NCBI GenBank assembly: GCA_038205805.1
Contig: JBBRBO010000002.1
Coordinates: forward strand, 62,001 to 126,000
Direction of reading: 5' to 3'
DNA: 64,000 nt
Origin: JBBSBY01 sp038205805
Lineage (GTDB): Bacteria > Desulfobacterota > Desulfomonilia > Desulfomonilales > Desulfomonilaceae
Part shown: positions 7,341 through 15,386 of the stretch, piece by piece
Layout: every line of letters begins with the position of its first letter
Position numbering within the stretch: position 1 is the first letter of the stretch
The notes under the pieces: model-generated
What the model was told of the DNA's origin: nothing
Databases searched by the model: none
Seen by the model: only the letters and a program-made list of their open reading frames with translations
Translations under genes and position numbers: made by a program

Positions 7341-8435
7341 CTAACCATTAGCTGATATTGGCGACTCCTGAGCTGGATAAGAGCCCAGCAGCTTCAGCTT
7401 CGTGACGGAATCGGATATCTCTTCCAAACATCCGGCGACCGCCGAATCTTCTCTATGGCCTTCCAGATCAACGAAGAAAGCGTACTTCCAGGCCATTGCG
7501 CCGCGGTCGGGACGAGATTCGATCCTGGAGAGATTAATTTTGTTCTCCGCAAATTTCTCTAAGGCGTGAAAGAGGGCGCCTGGTTTGTTCTCGGTCCAAA
7601 ATACGATGGATGTCTTGTCCGCTCCCGTGGGCGCCGGAACAAAACGGCCGAGTTGCACGAATCGCGTGATGTTTCCCTCGAGATCCTGAACGCCGCGGCG
7701 CACCATTCTTAAACCGAGGGTTGTCCCGTATCGTTCACTGCCGATAGCGGCCACATCCGGGTTTGCCAGGGCTTCCTCCGAGGCTTTGGCCGTGCTCGAG
7801 GTCTCCACTAGGGGGATTCCCGGCAGCAATCGTTGTAGCCGAGCTCTGCATTGAGCCAATGCTTGAGGATGAGACATAACCATCTCGATGTCATCCACTC
7901 TACCGGAAACACTCATAAGGGCGTGAGCGATTCGCAAGGCGATTTCCCCCACGATGAGCGTATCGGAAATCATGAGCTGATCCAGCGTTTCCCGGACGGA
8001 ACCCTCGATGCTGTTTTCTATGGGCGCGACACCTAAGGTTTGGGTGTCCTGCTTCATCTCTTCGAATATATCGGAAATGGAGGAGCACGGCGCCAACTGA
8101 ACTGAGTGTCCAAAACGTTCTATGACGGCTTCGTAGCTGTATGTGCCTTTAGGACCTAAGAACGCTACGCGCTGGGGAGATTGCAACGCTCGTGATCCCG
8201 AGAAGATTTCTCTATAAATAGCCGTTAAAGCGTCATTCAAAAGTGGACCTTCATTGATTCGCCGGAGCTTGGTAATGACCTCTTTTTCCCGGGCCTCGTC
8301 TAGGACCTCCCGGCTGAGTTGGGCCTTGCACCGACCGATCTTGTGCGCCAAGCGCATGCGTTCATTCAGCGCATCGATAATTCGCTTGTCTGTCGCGTCG
8401 ATTTCCGAACGGAGCGCGGATATAGCGTCGGGCAT
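7341..8435 (-). CDS. pheA: bifunctional chorismate mutase / prephenate dehydratase
   Basis: Converts chorismate to prephenate and on to phenylpyruvate for phenylalanine. The N-terminal ~90 residues are an AroQ-type mutase (ALRSEIDATDKRIIDALNER, with the later Arg/Lys/Glu residues); then comes the dehydratase domain starting VAFLGPKGTYSYEAV, with VAPIENSIEGSV and the TRF motif in GNITRFVQLG. A C-terminal ACT domain (KTSIVFWTENKPGALFHAL, LSRIESRP) provides Phe feedback. The start at 8435 is chosen because GGAG stands seven bases upstream and the protein then begins at the usual mutase start; the frame is open to 8588 but that extension does not look like protein. The gene is divergent from the aroF operon and ends in a strong terminator. 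Confidence 0.95.
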   Translation of the reverse strand: MPDAISALRSEIDATDKRIIDALNERMRLAHKIGRCKAQLSREVLDEAREKEVITKLRRINEGPLLNDALTAIYREIFSGSRALQSPQRVAFLGPKGTYSYEAVIERFGHSVQLAPCSSISDIFEEMKQDTQTLGVAPIENSIEGSVRETLDQLMISDTLIVGEIALRIAHALMSVSGRVDDIEMVMSHPQALAQCRARLQRLLPGIPLVETSSTAKASEEALANPDVAAIGSERYGTTLGLRMVRRGVQDLEGNITRFVQLGRFVPAPTGADKTSIVFWTENKPGALFHALEKFAENKINLSRIESRPDRGAMAWKYAFFVDLEGHREDSAVAGCLEEISDSVTKLKLLGSYPAQESPISANG

Positions 8436-8675
8436 AGCAGGTCTCCAGATCATCGTTATTCCATGCGAAACACGAGGCTGATAATCGGTCGCTAGGTAGG
8501 CCTGCAATAGCGCTGCATTCCGAGAAACCAACAAGCGTACGCGCATGGTGGAGCGTACTATAGCACAGGCATTTAGTTTGTTTTCCATGAAGATTCGCTG
8601 GAGAGAGTGTATGGTGTGGTAAATGGTAAGCGCAGGTTACGTTTCCGTGAAAATGAAAGACGGCCAAGAAATAGC

Positions 8676-8704
8676 TTGACGCCCGCAAGGGCGTGTGTCA
8701 GAAT
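8676..8704 (+). promoter_or_regulatory. sigma70-type promoter of the aro operon leader
   Basis: TTGACG (8676-8681) and CAGAAT (8699-8704) are 17 bases apart. Transcription would start near 8711, about 18 bases before the leader peptide start. The spacing and position fit an attenuator-controlled operon. Confidence 0.6.
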
Positions 8705-8728
8705 TGCATAGTAAGAGGAAAGTATCTC

Positions 8729-8818
8729 ATGGCATTCAGCTTTCAGTACAGCGCAGCTCAGTATTATTTTGGATGGTATTATTACACCACCCCGGAGGTA
8801 GGAGCGCGCATCCACTGA
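8729..8818 (+). CDS. aromatic leader peptide of the aroF operon (29 aa)
   Basis: The ATG at 8729 is preceded by AGAGGA and opens a 29-codon ORF ending in TGA at 8816-8818. Ten of its first 19 residues are aromatic: it begins MAFSFQYSAAQ and continues YYFGWYYYTT, giving three Phe, six Tyr and one Trp. Such clusters are the hallmark of leader peptides that sense charged tRNA by ribosome stalling. Its last third overlaps one strand of the antiterminator, and a terminator follows before aroF. The codon run YYF-G-W-YYY points mainly to tyrosine as the signal, with phenylalanine and tryptophan contributing. It is too short for standard gene calling. Confidence 0.88.
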   Translation: MAFSFQYSAAQYYFGWYYYTTPEVGARIH

Positions 8819-8887
8819 TAGGCTAAAAATAACCGAATCAGCGAAAAAGAGAAGATGTGGAAAGCGCTCCACACCTTCTCTTTTTTT
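8796..8887 (+). promoter_or_regulatory. transcription attenuator: antiterminator and terminator upstream of aroF
   Basis: The terminator is a near-perfect 14-bp stem, AGAGAAGATGTGGA (8848-8861) with TCCACACCTTCTCT (8868-8881), followed by seven T. The alternative structure is visible: AGGT (8796-8799), GGAGCGC (8801-8807) and TCCAC (8811-8815) are complementary to ACCT (8873-8876), GCGCTCC (8864-8870) and GTGGA (8857-8861). This 16-pair antiterminator uses both arms of the terminator, so the two exclude each other. A ribosome stalled on the Tyr codons near 8774-8785 leaves 8796-8815 free and allows antitermination; a ribosome that reaches the stop codon covers it and the terminator forms. This is the classic amino-acid attenuation logic. 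Confidence 0.88.
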
Positions 8888-8904
8888 GTTCTAAGGAGTA
8901 CAAC

Positions 8905-9921
8905 ATGGTGATCGTAATGAAAAGAGAAGCCCCGGAAGGCATGGTGGCTAAGGTTCTGGCTAAAATCGAAAAACACGGAATGAAACCTCATCTTTCACGC
9001 GGGAAAATCCGCACCATCGTCGGCGTAGTGGGCGACAACCAGCGTGTGGAGCCTAGCCTCTTCGAAAGCATGGACGGTGTAGAACGCGTTGTGCCACTGC
9101 TTGGGCCATTCAAGTTGGCGAGTCGCGATTTCAAGAAAGAAGATACTGTATTCCCCATTGACGGCGCTCACATCGGTGGGAAGCAAATTATCGTGATAGC
9201 CGGTCCCTGCGCGGTTGAAAGCAAGGATCAGCTTTTCAAAGCGGCCCTTGCGGTGAAAAAGGCCGGGGCCGTAGCGCTTCGTGGCGGGGCATTTAAACCG
9301 AGAACGTCACCTTACAGCTTTCAAGGATTGGGCGAAGAAGGACTGAAACTGCTGGCCCAGGCGAGAGATATGTCCGGCGGGCTCGCAGTCGTTACGGAAG
9401 TCACGTCGCCCGAGCAGGTTGCAATAGTCGCTCAATACGCGGACGTCCTGCAGATCGGCGCTCGCAACATGCAGAACTTTGCACTTTTGAATGCGGCGGG
9501 CGAATCCCACAAACCCGTTCTTCTCAAACGGGGGCTTTCCAGCACCATAGAGGAGTTCCTTAACGCGGCGGAATACATCCTCAGCCACAACAATCCGCGG
9601 GTCATCCTCTGCGAGCGCGGCATCAGAACCTTCGAGACCTACACGAGAAACACTCTGGACATCAACGCCATTCCGGTGATCAAGTCGCTGAGCCACTTAC
9701 CTGTTATTGTGGACCCCAGCCACGGCACGGGCAAGCGCGAGTACGTTGCAGCGGTTTCCCGAGCCGCCATAGCAGCAGGCGCGGACGGTCTTATCGTCGA
9801 AGTTCATCCTGATCCTGAAAACGCTATGTCCGACGGCGCACAGTCGCTCAGACCCGAAGAGTTCGAAGACCTCATGAAGCAGCTGAAACCCGTTGCTGAG
9901 GCTGTGGGTCGAACCATGTAA
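8905..9921 (+). CDS. aroF: 3-deoxy-7-phosphoheptulonate (DAHP) synthase, type I-beta
   Basis: First enzyme of the shikimate pathway: condenses phosphoenolpyruvate and erythrose 4-phosphate. The 338-residue protein has the N-terminal ferredoxin-like regulatory domain of the Thermotoga-type enzymes (residues 1-70), then the TIM barrel with IAGPCAVES, LRGGAFKPRTSPYSFQGLG, QIGARNMQNFALL, LKRGLSSTIEEFL, CERGIRTFETYTRNTLD and DPSHGTGKREYV, which hold the substrate and metal ligands. The ATG at 8905 has a perfect AAGGAG eight bases upstream. It is the first structural gene behind the aromatic attenuator and heads a plus-strand operon with tyrA, aroA, aroE and aroC. Confidence 0.96.
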   Translation: MVIVMKREAPEGMVAKVLAKIEKHGMKPHLSRGKIRTIVGVVGDNQRVEPSLFESMDGVERVVPLLGPFKLASRDFKKEDTVFPIDGAHIGGKQIIVIAGPCAVESKDQLFKAALAVKKAGAVALRGGAFKPRTSPYSFQGLGEEGLKLLAQARDMSGGLAVVTEVTSPEQVAIVAQYADVLQIGARNMQNFALLNAAGESHKPVLLKRGLSSTIEEFLNAAEYILSHNNPRVILCERGIRTFETYTRNTLDINAIPVIKSLSHLPVIVDPSHGTGKREYVAAVSRAAIAAGADGLIVEVHPDPENAMSDGAQSLRPEEFEDLMKQLKPVAEAVGRTM

Positions 9922-10062
9922 CACTCGACTTCAAAAGTAGTGCAGTATAGAAAGAGAAACGACAAGCGATACGTACGGTGGTAGATTGAGGCGACTTGGG
10001 GAGAATGTGTCACTGCGGGCTCTTAGCTTCCAAGCTAATACTTTATCTTGCAAAGGGAACAT

Positions 10063-10923
10063 ATGCCGCTAGAGGACAAAGTCATTGGGATTGTGGGTTT
10101 GGGGCTCATGGGCGGGAGCCTTGGCAAAGCTCTTGTGCAACGTCGTATGTGCAGGAAGGTCCTAGCGTTGTGCCGCCGTGCGGAAGCCGCACATGAAGCG
10201 GTCGCCGGATCAGCAGCCCACGAGGCCGACACGACTCCGGAGCTGCTGAAGGAAGCGGACGTAGTTGTGCTGGCGACCCCGTCCCGCACTATTGTTCGAC
10301 TCCTCGGGGAACTCAGCCCTTTTTACAAACTCCGTGCGGTGGTTACGGATATGGGCAGCGTCAAGCGCCCCATAGTGGAGGCTATGAACGGCTTACCTGA
10401 AACCGTGCGCGCAGTGGGGAGTCATCCCATGTGCGGCAAGGAGATCTCCGGCTTGTCCGCGGCGGATGCGACGCTGTTCCAAAACAAGCTGTGGATTATT
10501 TCCCCCACGAAAAGGTCCACGGACGAATCCATAGAGTTGGTGGTCGCGTTGGCTACGGGAGTTGGGGCGCGTGTCAAGACCATGGACGCCGATCTCCACG
10601 ACACGGTGGCGGCAGCGGTGAGCCACTTTCCTATGATGTTGTCGGCAGGACTGGTGGCCACAACCGAGCGCATCGGCCACACTGCGCCGGATGTGTGGGA
10701 GCTGGCGGCGAGTGGATTCAGAGACACTACGCGTATTGCCGCCGGTGATACAAAGATGGTATCTGATATTCTCTTGAGTAACAGGGACAATGTTTTGAAA
10801 GTCAGTGACGCATGTATATCAATCCTGCATGAGATTCAGCGTATGCTGGCTGAGGGCAATGATGAGGAACTCATCGAGTTTCTGACCCGCGTGAGAGAAC
10901 GGCGAAAGGGTTTATTCATCTGA
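10063..10923 (+). CDS. tyrA: prephenate dehydrogenase
   Basis: Oxidatively decarboxylates prephenate to 4-hydroxyphenylpyruvate for tyrosine. The 286-residue protein starts with a Rossmann NAD(P) site (VIGIVGLGLMGGSLGKAL), has the VVLATP and TDMGSVK motifs and the substrate motif SHPMCGKEISG, and HDTVAAAVSHFPMML in the helical half with the catalytic His region. AAAGGGA lies a few bases before the ATG at 10063. It lacks a fused mutase, matching the separate AroQ domain in PheA. It is 141 bases after aroF without an intervening terminator. Arogenate use instead of prephenate cannot be excluded from sequence. Confidence 0.93.
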   Translation: MPLEDKVIGIVGLGLMGGSLGKALVQRRMCRKVLALCRRAEAAHEAVAGSAAHEADTTPELLKEADVVVLATPSRTIVRLLGELSPFYKLRAVVTDMGSVKRPIVEAMNGLPETVRAVGSHPMCGKEISGLSAADATLFQNKLWIISPTKRSTDESIELVVALATGVGARVKTMDADLHDTVAAAVSHFPMMLSAGLVATTERIGHTAPDVWELAASGFRDTTRIAAGDTKMVSDILLSNRDNVLKVSDACISILHEIQRMLAEGNDEELIEFLTRVRERRKGLFI

Positions 10924-11003
10924 ACGAGCTTTTTGGCACGCTCGATACCGATGAGCGGATCGGGCGCCGCGCCACTCTGCCCGAACCCCTACGGAGTCAC
11001 ACT

Positions 11004-12332
11004 ATGAGCCAACCATTAAGGATAAGACCTTCCGGCGCTTTGTCCGGAGTGGTTAAATTGCCGGGAGATAAGAGCCTTTCCCATCGAGCGCTCATCTTCA
11101 GCGCAATCGCATCGGGCGAATCACACATTGGGAATCTCTTGCACGCGAACGTTACCGATGCGATGATCGACTGCTTGCGTGGACTCGGGGTGAGTATAGA
11201 TTTGGCGGATTGTGCGTCTCCGGGGTCTGCGAACGCCGTAGTGCGAGGTTGTGGGCTGCGCGGGTTCAAGCCTCCCGGCGCTTCCTTGGATTGCCGAGGA
11301 TCCGCCACCACCATGCGATTGCTCGCGGGAATACTCGCGGGCCAGTCCTTCGAGAGTACGTTGGACGGACACAGTGCTTTACGCCGCCGGCCTATGGGGC
11401 GACTGGCAAAGCCTCTTTCAGAGATGGGAGCGCACATCCGGACCGACAATGGGTCGCCTCCGCTTTCGTTCATGCCTGCTTCCCTACATGGAGTTGAGGT
11501 CACACTCGAAGTGGCAAGCGCTCAGGTGAAGTCGGCGCTGATGCTCGCCGGCCTCTATGCCGAGGGCTGCACAAGTGTGACGGAACCCAGCGTCAGTCGA
11601 GATCACACCGAGCGCATGTTCCGGGAATTTTTCCTTCCTGTAGAAGAGCAAACCACGCCGGACGGAAGTCACACGGTGCGCGTACAGGGGCCGGTAGAAT
11701 CCATCCAACCGTTCACGATTAATTTGCCTTCGGACCCGTCATCCGCTGCGTTTCTAGTGGTGGCGGCCTCGATCATGTCGGGATCTCGGGCGTTTATGCC
11801 GGGAGTTCTCCTCAATCCGGGGCGGGTCGGCCTTTTCGAGACTCTTGACCGCATGGGAGCGGATCTCACGATTACTAACATGCGCACTGTAGCCGGTGAA
11901 TCTGTGGGCGACATTACCGCTCGAAGCGCAAAACTCCATGCCTGTGACCTTTCGGGCGAAGTCGTGCCGCGCATGATCGACGAATTCCCCATCTTCGCTG
12001 TGGCGGCGACCCAAGCAGCAGGCGAAACCGTGGTCAGGGACGCGCGGGAGCTGCGATACAAGGAAAGCGACCGTATCAACACACTGGCTCGGGAACTCAA
12101 CAAAATGGGCGCAGGAATTGTCCCGAAGGAAGATGGTTTTGTGATTCGCGGACCGGTTCAGCTACGCGGCGCAACAGTTGACGCAGGCGGCGATCACAGG
12201 CTGGCCATGAGCCTTACGGTGGCGGCGCTGATGGCCGAGCGTGAGACTGAGATACACGGCTGGGAGGCGCTTACCGACTCGTTTCCGCACTTTATACACA
12301 CCCTGCGCTTGCTGGGGGCGGATATCCCATGA
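11004..12332 (+). CDS. aroA: 3-phosphoshikimate 1-carboxyvinyltransferase (EPSP synthase)
   Basis: Transfers enolpyruvyl from PEP to shikimate 3-phosphate. The 442-residue protein carries PGDKSLSHRALIFSAIA, RRRPMGRLAKPLSEMGA, the mid-protein SSAAFLVVAAS and the C-terminal ELRYKESDRI and GGDHRLAMS motifs. The PEP-binding loop reads CRGSATTMRLLAG: Ala101 occupies the position that is Gly in most bacterial enzymes (NSGTTMR; Gly96 in E. coli), as in glyphosate-insensitive class II enzymes. GGAG is eight bases before the ATG. The stop overlaps the aroE start by four bases (ATGA). Confidence 0.95.
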   Translation: MSQPLRIRPSGALSGVVKLPGDKSLSHRALIFSAIASGESHIGNLLHANVTDAMIDCLRGLGVSIDLADCASPGSANAVVRGCGLRGFKPPGASLDCRGSATTMRLLAGILAGQSFESTLDGHSALRRRPMGRLAKPLSEMGAHIRTDNGSPPLSFMPASLHGVEVTLEVASAQVKSALMLAGLYAEGCTSVTEPSVSRDHTERMFREFFLPVEEQTTPDGSHTVRVQGPVESIQPFTINLPSDPSSAAFLVVAASIMSGSRAFMPGVLLNPGRVGLFETLDRMGADLTITNMRTVAGESVGDITARSAKLHACDLSGEVVPRMIDEFPIFAVAATQAAGETVVRDARELRYKESDRINTLARELNKMGAGIVPKEDGFVIRGPVQLRGATVDAGGDHRLAMSLTVAALMAERETEIHGWEALTDSFPHFIHTLRLLGADIP

Positions 12333-13165
12333 TTACCGGATGTACGCGACTGGTCGGTGTAATCGGCAATCCCGTGGGACATAGCCTGAGTCCGGTTATG
12401 CACAACAGCTCTTTCGCTGCGCTCGGCATGGACTGGGTATATGTGCCGCTTCACACGCCCCAGGATCAGATGGAGGCCGCTGTGCGCGGTCTTACCGCCT
12501 TGGGTTTCCAGGGCGCGAATGTGACGGTCCCGTATAAAGAAAAGGTAATCCCTTATTTAGATGGGCTCTCTGCGGACGCGGCGGCTATAGGCGCCGTAAA
12601 TACCATCGTTGTGAGTAGCGTCGGCCAATTGATGGGTCACAACACCGACTGGAGAGGATTTCTGCGCTCCTTGGAGCGAATAGATTATCCGCTTGAGGGC
12701 AAACGAGCCGTTGTGATCGGCGTCGGCGGAGCGGCCCGAGCGGTAGCATACGCCTTGGCTGATGCGAAATGCGCGGTCACGTTTTTGGCGCGAGATCCCC
12801 GTCGGGGAGAGTGCCTAGCGCGTGACTTGGCGGCATTGTTCCCTGATGCGAAAATTGGTCTCATGCCGATCCAGTACGCGGCCGACGTGTCCGCAGACCT
12901 CATCGTGAATACAACTCCTGTGGGCATGATTCCTGAACCTGATTTTTCGCCTTGGCCTGATGCGACGTTGCCGTCTTGTGAGCTAATCTATGATCTTATT
13001 TACAATCCGAAGGTGACCATGTTGATGAAAACCGCAATGGCGCAAGGTATCCGGGTGGAAAACGGAATGAGAATGCTTGTGGAACAGGCGGCTGCCGCTT
13101 TCGAGTTGTGGACATCAATCAAGGCCCCCGTGGAAGTTATGGCCGACGCGGTGACGCTATGCTGA
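12329..13165 (+). CDS. aroE: shikimate dehydrogenase
   Basis: Reduces 3-dehydroshikimate with NADPH. The 278-residue protein has the substrate site GVIGNPVGHSLSPVMHN and the catalytic Lys in NVTVPYKEKV, followed by GHNTDWRGF with the partner Asp, then a Rossmann site VIGVGGAARAVAYAL and the NTTPVGM motif. It overlaps aroA by four bases and aroC by seven, so translation is tightly coupled. The next pathway step before aroA, shikimate kinase, is not in the window, nor are aroB and a dehydroquinase. Confidence 0.95.
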   Translation: MITGCTRLVGVIGNPVGHSLSPVMHNSSFAALGMDWVYVPLHTPQDQMEAAVRGLTALGFQGANVTVPYKEKVIPYLDGLSADAAAIGAVNTIVVSSVGQLMGHNTDWRGFLRSLERIDYPLEGKRAVVIGVGGAARAVAYALADAKCAVTFLARDPRRGECLARDLAALFPDAKIGLMPIQYAADVSADLIVNTTPVGMIPEPDFSPWPDATLPSCELIYDLIYNPKVTMLMKTAMAQGIRVENGMRMLVEQAAAAFELWTSIKAPVEVMADAVTLC

Positions 13166-14343
13166 GGTTTCTCACGGCAGGAGAGTCGCACGGTCCGGAG
13201 CTCACGGCTATTCTCGAAGGGATGCCCGCGGGCTTGGCCCTAGCAGGCGCGGATATAAACGCAGACCTTGCGTGCAGACAACAGGGCGCCGGTTCCGGTC
13301 CTCGAATGGCTATTGAAAAAGACACTGTGAGGATCACAGGCGGCGTTATGGCGGGCCTGACCACAGGCGGACCGATCGCAATGGTGATCCGCAACCGAGA
13401 TTTCCAGGCGTGGCGTGAAAGGGACATCCCTCCGATGACAATTCCTCGGCCTGGGCATGTGGATCTAAACGCCGCACTCAAGTACGGCTACAGTGACCTA
13501 CGTCTCGGCTTAGAACGGGCGTCCGCCAGGGAAACGGCGGCTCGCGTCGCGGTGGGCGCGATCTGCCGAAAATTGCTTGCGGAATTCGGGATTGTGGTGG
13601 GTTCATATACGCGCAGCATCGGCGCAGTTCAGGCGGAAATACCTGCAGTAACCGACTATACTTCGCTTTTTTCAACGGCGGAATCGGACGCGGTGCGCTG
13701 CCCGGACGCCGCGGCCTCACGAACTATGGTTGCAGCCATAAACCAGGCTCGGGAACTCGGTGAAACCCTGGGCGGTGTAATAGAGTGCGTGACCCTGAAC
13801 CTTCCGCCGGGGCTTGGCAGCCACGTGAGCTGGGACCGGCGCCTCAGCGGACGCCTCATGTTCGCTGTGGGTTCCGTACCCGCCATCAAGGGCGTTCAGA
13901 TAGGGACTGCGTTCACCAACACACAATTGCACGGGACACAGGTTCATGACGCGATTGTGCTTGGTGATTCCGACCGGCTGGAGCGTCATTCGAATCGGGC
14001 AGGGGGCCTGGAAGGAGGGATCACCACAGGCGGGCCGCTGGTGATTCAAGCGGCTATGAAGCCCATCAGCACCACCATGAAGGGCATCGAAAGCGTGGAT
14101 CTCGCCGACGGCAGGCCTGCGCCCAATAAGTACGAACGCAGCGACGTGTGCGCGGTCCCTCGCGCAGGCGCTCCCATTGAGGCCATGGTCTCCTTCGTCT
14201 TGGCGGACGCCCTCATGGAGAAATTGGGCGGCGACTCGATCAGCGAAATGGCTCCTCGGTTCGGTAGCCTGAAAGCCGCCGTATTGCAGCACGTGAACAT
14301 GATGGGAACGCCTTGGCGCTTCGGCTTCGAGGAGCCGGAGTGA
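13159..14343 (+). CDS. aroC: chorismate synthase
   Basis: Final step to chorismate, an FMN-dependent trans-elimination. The 394-residue protein shows GESHGPELTAILEGMPAG near the N-terminus, RPGHVDLNAALKYGYSDLR, ERASARETAARVAVGAI and HSNRAGGLEGGITTGGP, all signature segments. The start at 13159 (MLRFLTAGESHG) is the usual one for the family; the frame is open further upstream inside aroE but adds nothing conserved. It is the last gene of the aro operon. No clear terminator follows; a weak 7-bp hairpin (ATAAGCT/AGCTTAT, 14386-14412) lies downstream. Confidence 0.96.
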   Translation: MLRFLTAGESHGPELTAILEGMPAGLALAGADINADLACRQQGAGSGPRMAIEKDTVRITGGVMAGLTTGGPIAMVIRNRDFQAWRERDIPPMTIPRPGHVDLNAALKYGYSDLRLGLERASARETAARVAVGAICRKLLAEFGIVVGSYTRSIGAVQAEIPAVTDYTSLFSTAESDAVRCPDAAASRTMVAAINQARELGETLGGVIECVTLNLPPGLGSHVSWDRRLSGRLMFAVGSVPAIKGVQIGTAFTNTQLHGTQVHDAIVLGDSDRLERHSNRAGGLEGGITTGGPLVIQAAMKPISTTMKGIESVDLADGRPAPNKYERSDVCAVPRAGAPIEAMVSFVLADALMEKLGGDSISEMAPRFGSLKAAVLQHVNMMGTPWRFGFEEPE

Positions 14344-14561
14344 GAGTTTAGGTGTTGTTGCTTTTGTCTGAAAGCCCAGGAAAATATAAGCTTGCTCTTT
14401 CCGTCAGCTTATCGCAGCAGTATAGTATGTGAGGGAACAGAAGCGCTTGGGTTTTAAGCGGCCCCGAAAAACGGCTTGTCCGCGTTCGTTGCCGGACTTT
14501 AGCCCTAGCGGTATTGTGCACCTGATATTTTACCGCTTTTGTATTGGCTTGAGGAGACACG

Positions 14562-14933
14562 ATGTACGAAGTGGAAATAACCAGCGGGTTTGCGGCCGCT
14601 CACCGACTGCGCCACTATAACGGCAAGTGCGAGCGTCTTCACGGTCACAACTACAAGGTTGCGGTAGCCATGCGCGCGGAAGCGCTTGCTGAAGATGGTA
14701 TGGTCATCGACTTTACGGAATTGAAGAATGCCACGGTCTTGGTGATCGAGAGACTCGATCATGCGTATCTCAACGATATTCCGCCCTTCGACAACCTGGA
14801 ACCGTCCGCTGAGCACATAGCGGCGCATATCTTTCGCGAAATCAAGAAGCGACTCGGCGCCAAGGGAGACCTTCTTTTCTCAATTGCGGTTTGGGAATCC
14901 GACAATTCCGTGGCTCGGTTCCTGAGAGATTAG
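14562..14933 (+). CDS. queD: 6-carboxy-5,6,7,8-tetrahydropterin synthase (QueD/PTPS family)
   Basis: QueD converts dihydroneopterin triphosphate to 6-carboxytetrahydropterin, a precursor of queuosine. The 123-residue protein has the zinc ligands H14 (AAAHRL), H27 and H29 (LHGHNY), the catalytic Cys23 in KCERLHGHNYKV, the LDHAYLND catalytic His/Asp pair and a Glu in AVWESDN. The ATG has GAGGAG just upstream. It is followed about 450 bases later by folE2, whose product makes dihydroneopterin triphosphate, so the two genes supply consecutive steps. A PTPS-III type folate-pathway variant is less likely because the Cys motif is of QueD type. Confidence 0.88.
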   Translation: MYEVEITSGFAAAHRLRHYNGKCERLHGHNYKVAVAMRAEALAEDGMVIDFTELKNATVLVIERLDHAYLNDIPPFDNLEPSAEHIAAHIFREIKKRLGAKGDLLFSIAVWESDNSVARFLRD

Positions 14934-15386
14934 GCTTAAGCCTTTGCTCTTTGGGCCGCCGTACATTTGCGCTCCAACCCGCGCCCATTATTCAGTCGTT
15001 AGCGTGGGTTGACCGATCCGATGGAATCCGTCAGAATCCTCAAAAGAATGCGAATCGTCTGATGTCGAGGATATCTCGTGAATGGCTGAAAGGCGCCGGC
15101 TTGTATGGGCGAATGAGTTGAGCATGGTAGGATCCGCCCAATTTGCGGCTTCGCATGATACTCCAGCAGATGCAAGAGCAAGAATTCTGTAGAACGCCTA
15201 CAGAACGGCAGAGCCGATAACCGGCACGCCGAAACGTTGCTGCCGAATCGTCTCGAGCATGAGTATACGATTCCAGGAATGTTCACTGATTGCCTACAAG
15301 TCCGCTTTTCTTAAGGACGTTTCATGTCCTTGAATTCTTCGGTCTCCAGATTGTATGAACGTAGTCTCCACCAGGAGGATCAGCGA
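14934..15386. other. 450-base leader region before folE2
   Basis: No gene is seen. Two small hairpins are present: TCTGTAG/CTACAGA (15186-15204) and AAGGAC/GTCCTT (15313-15331). I looked for a preQ1-type or tetrahydrofolate-type riboswitch pattern and did not recognise one. Confidence 0.4.

Noticed and set aside
8436..8588. N-terminal extension of pheA by 51 residues
   Set aside because: The chorismate mutase domain starts at 8435 with a good Shine-Dalgarno, and the extension is not similar to any part of the family.
14344..14561. Possible preQ1 riboswitch before queD
   Set aside because: The short pseudoknot motif of known preQ1 classes was not found in the gap.
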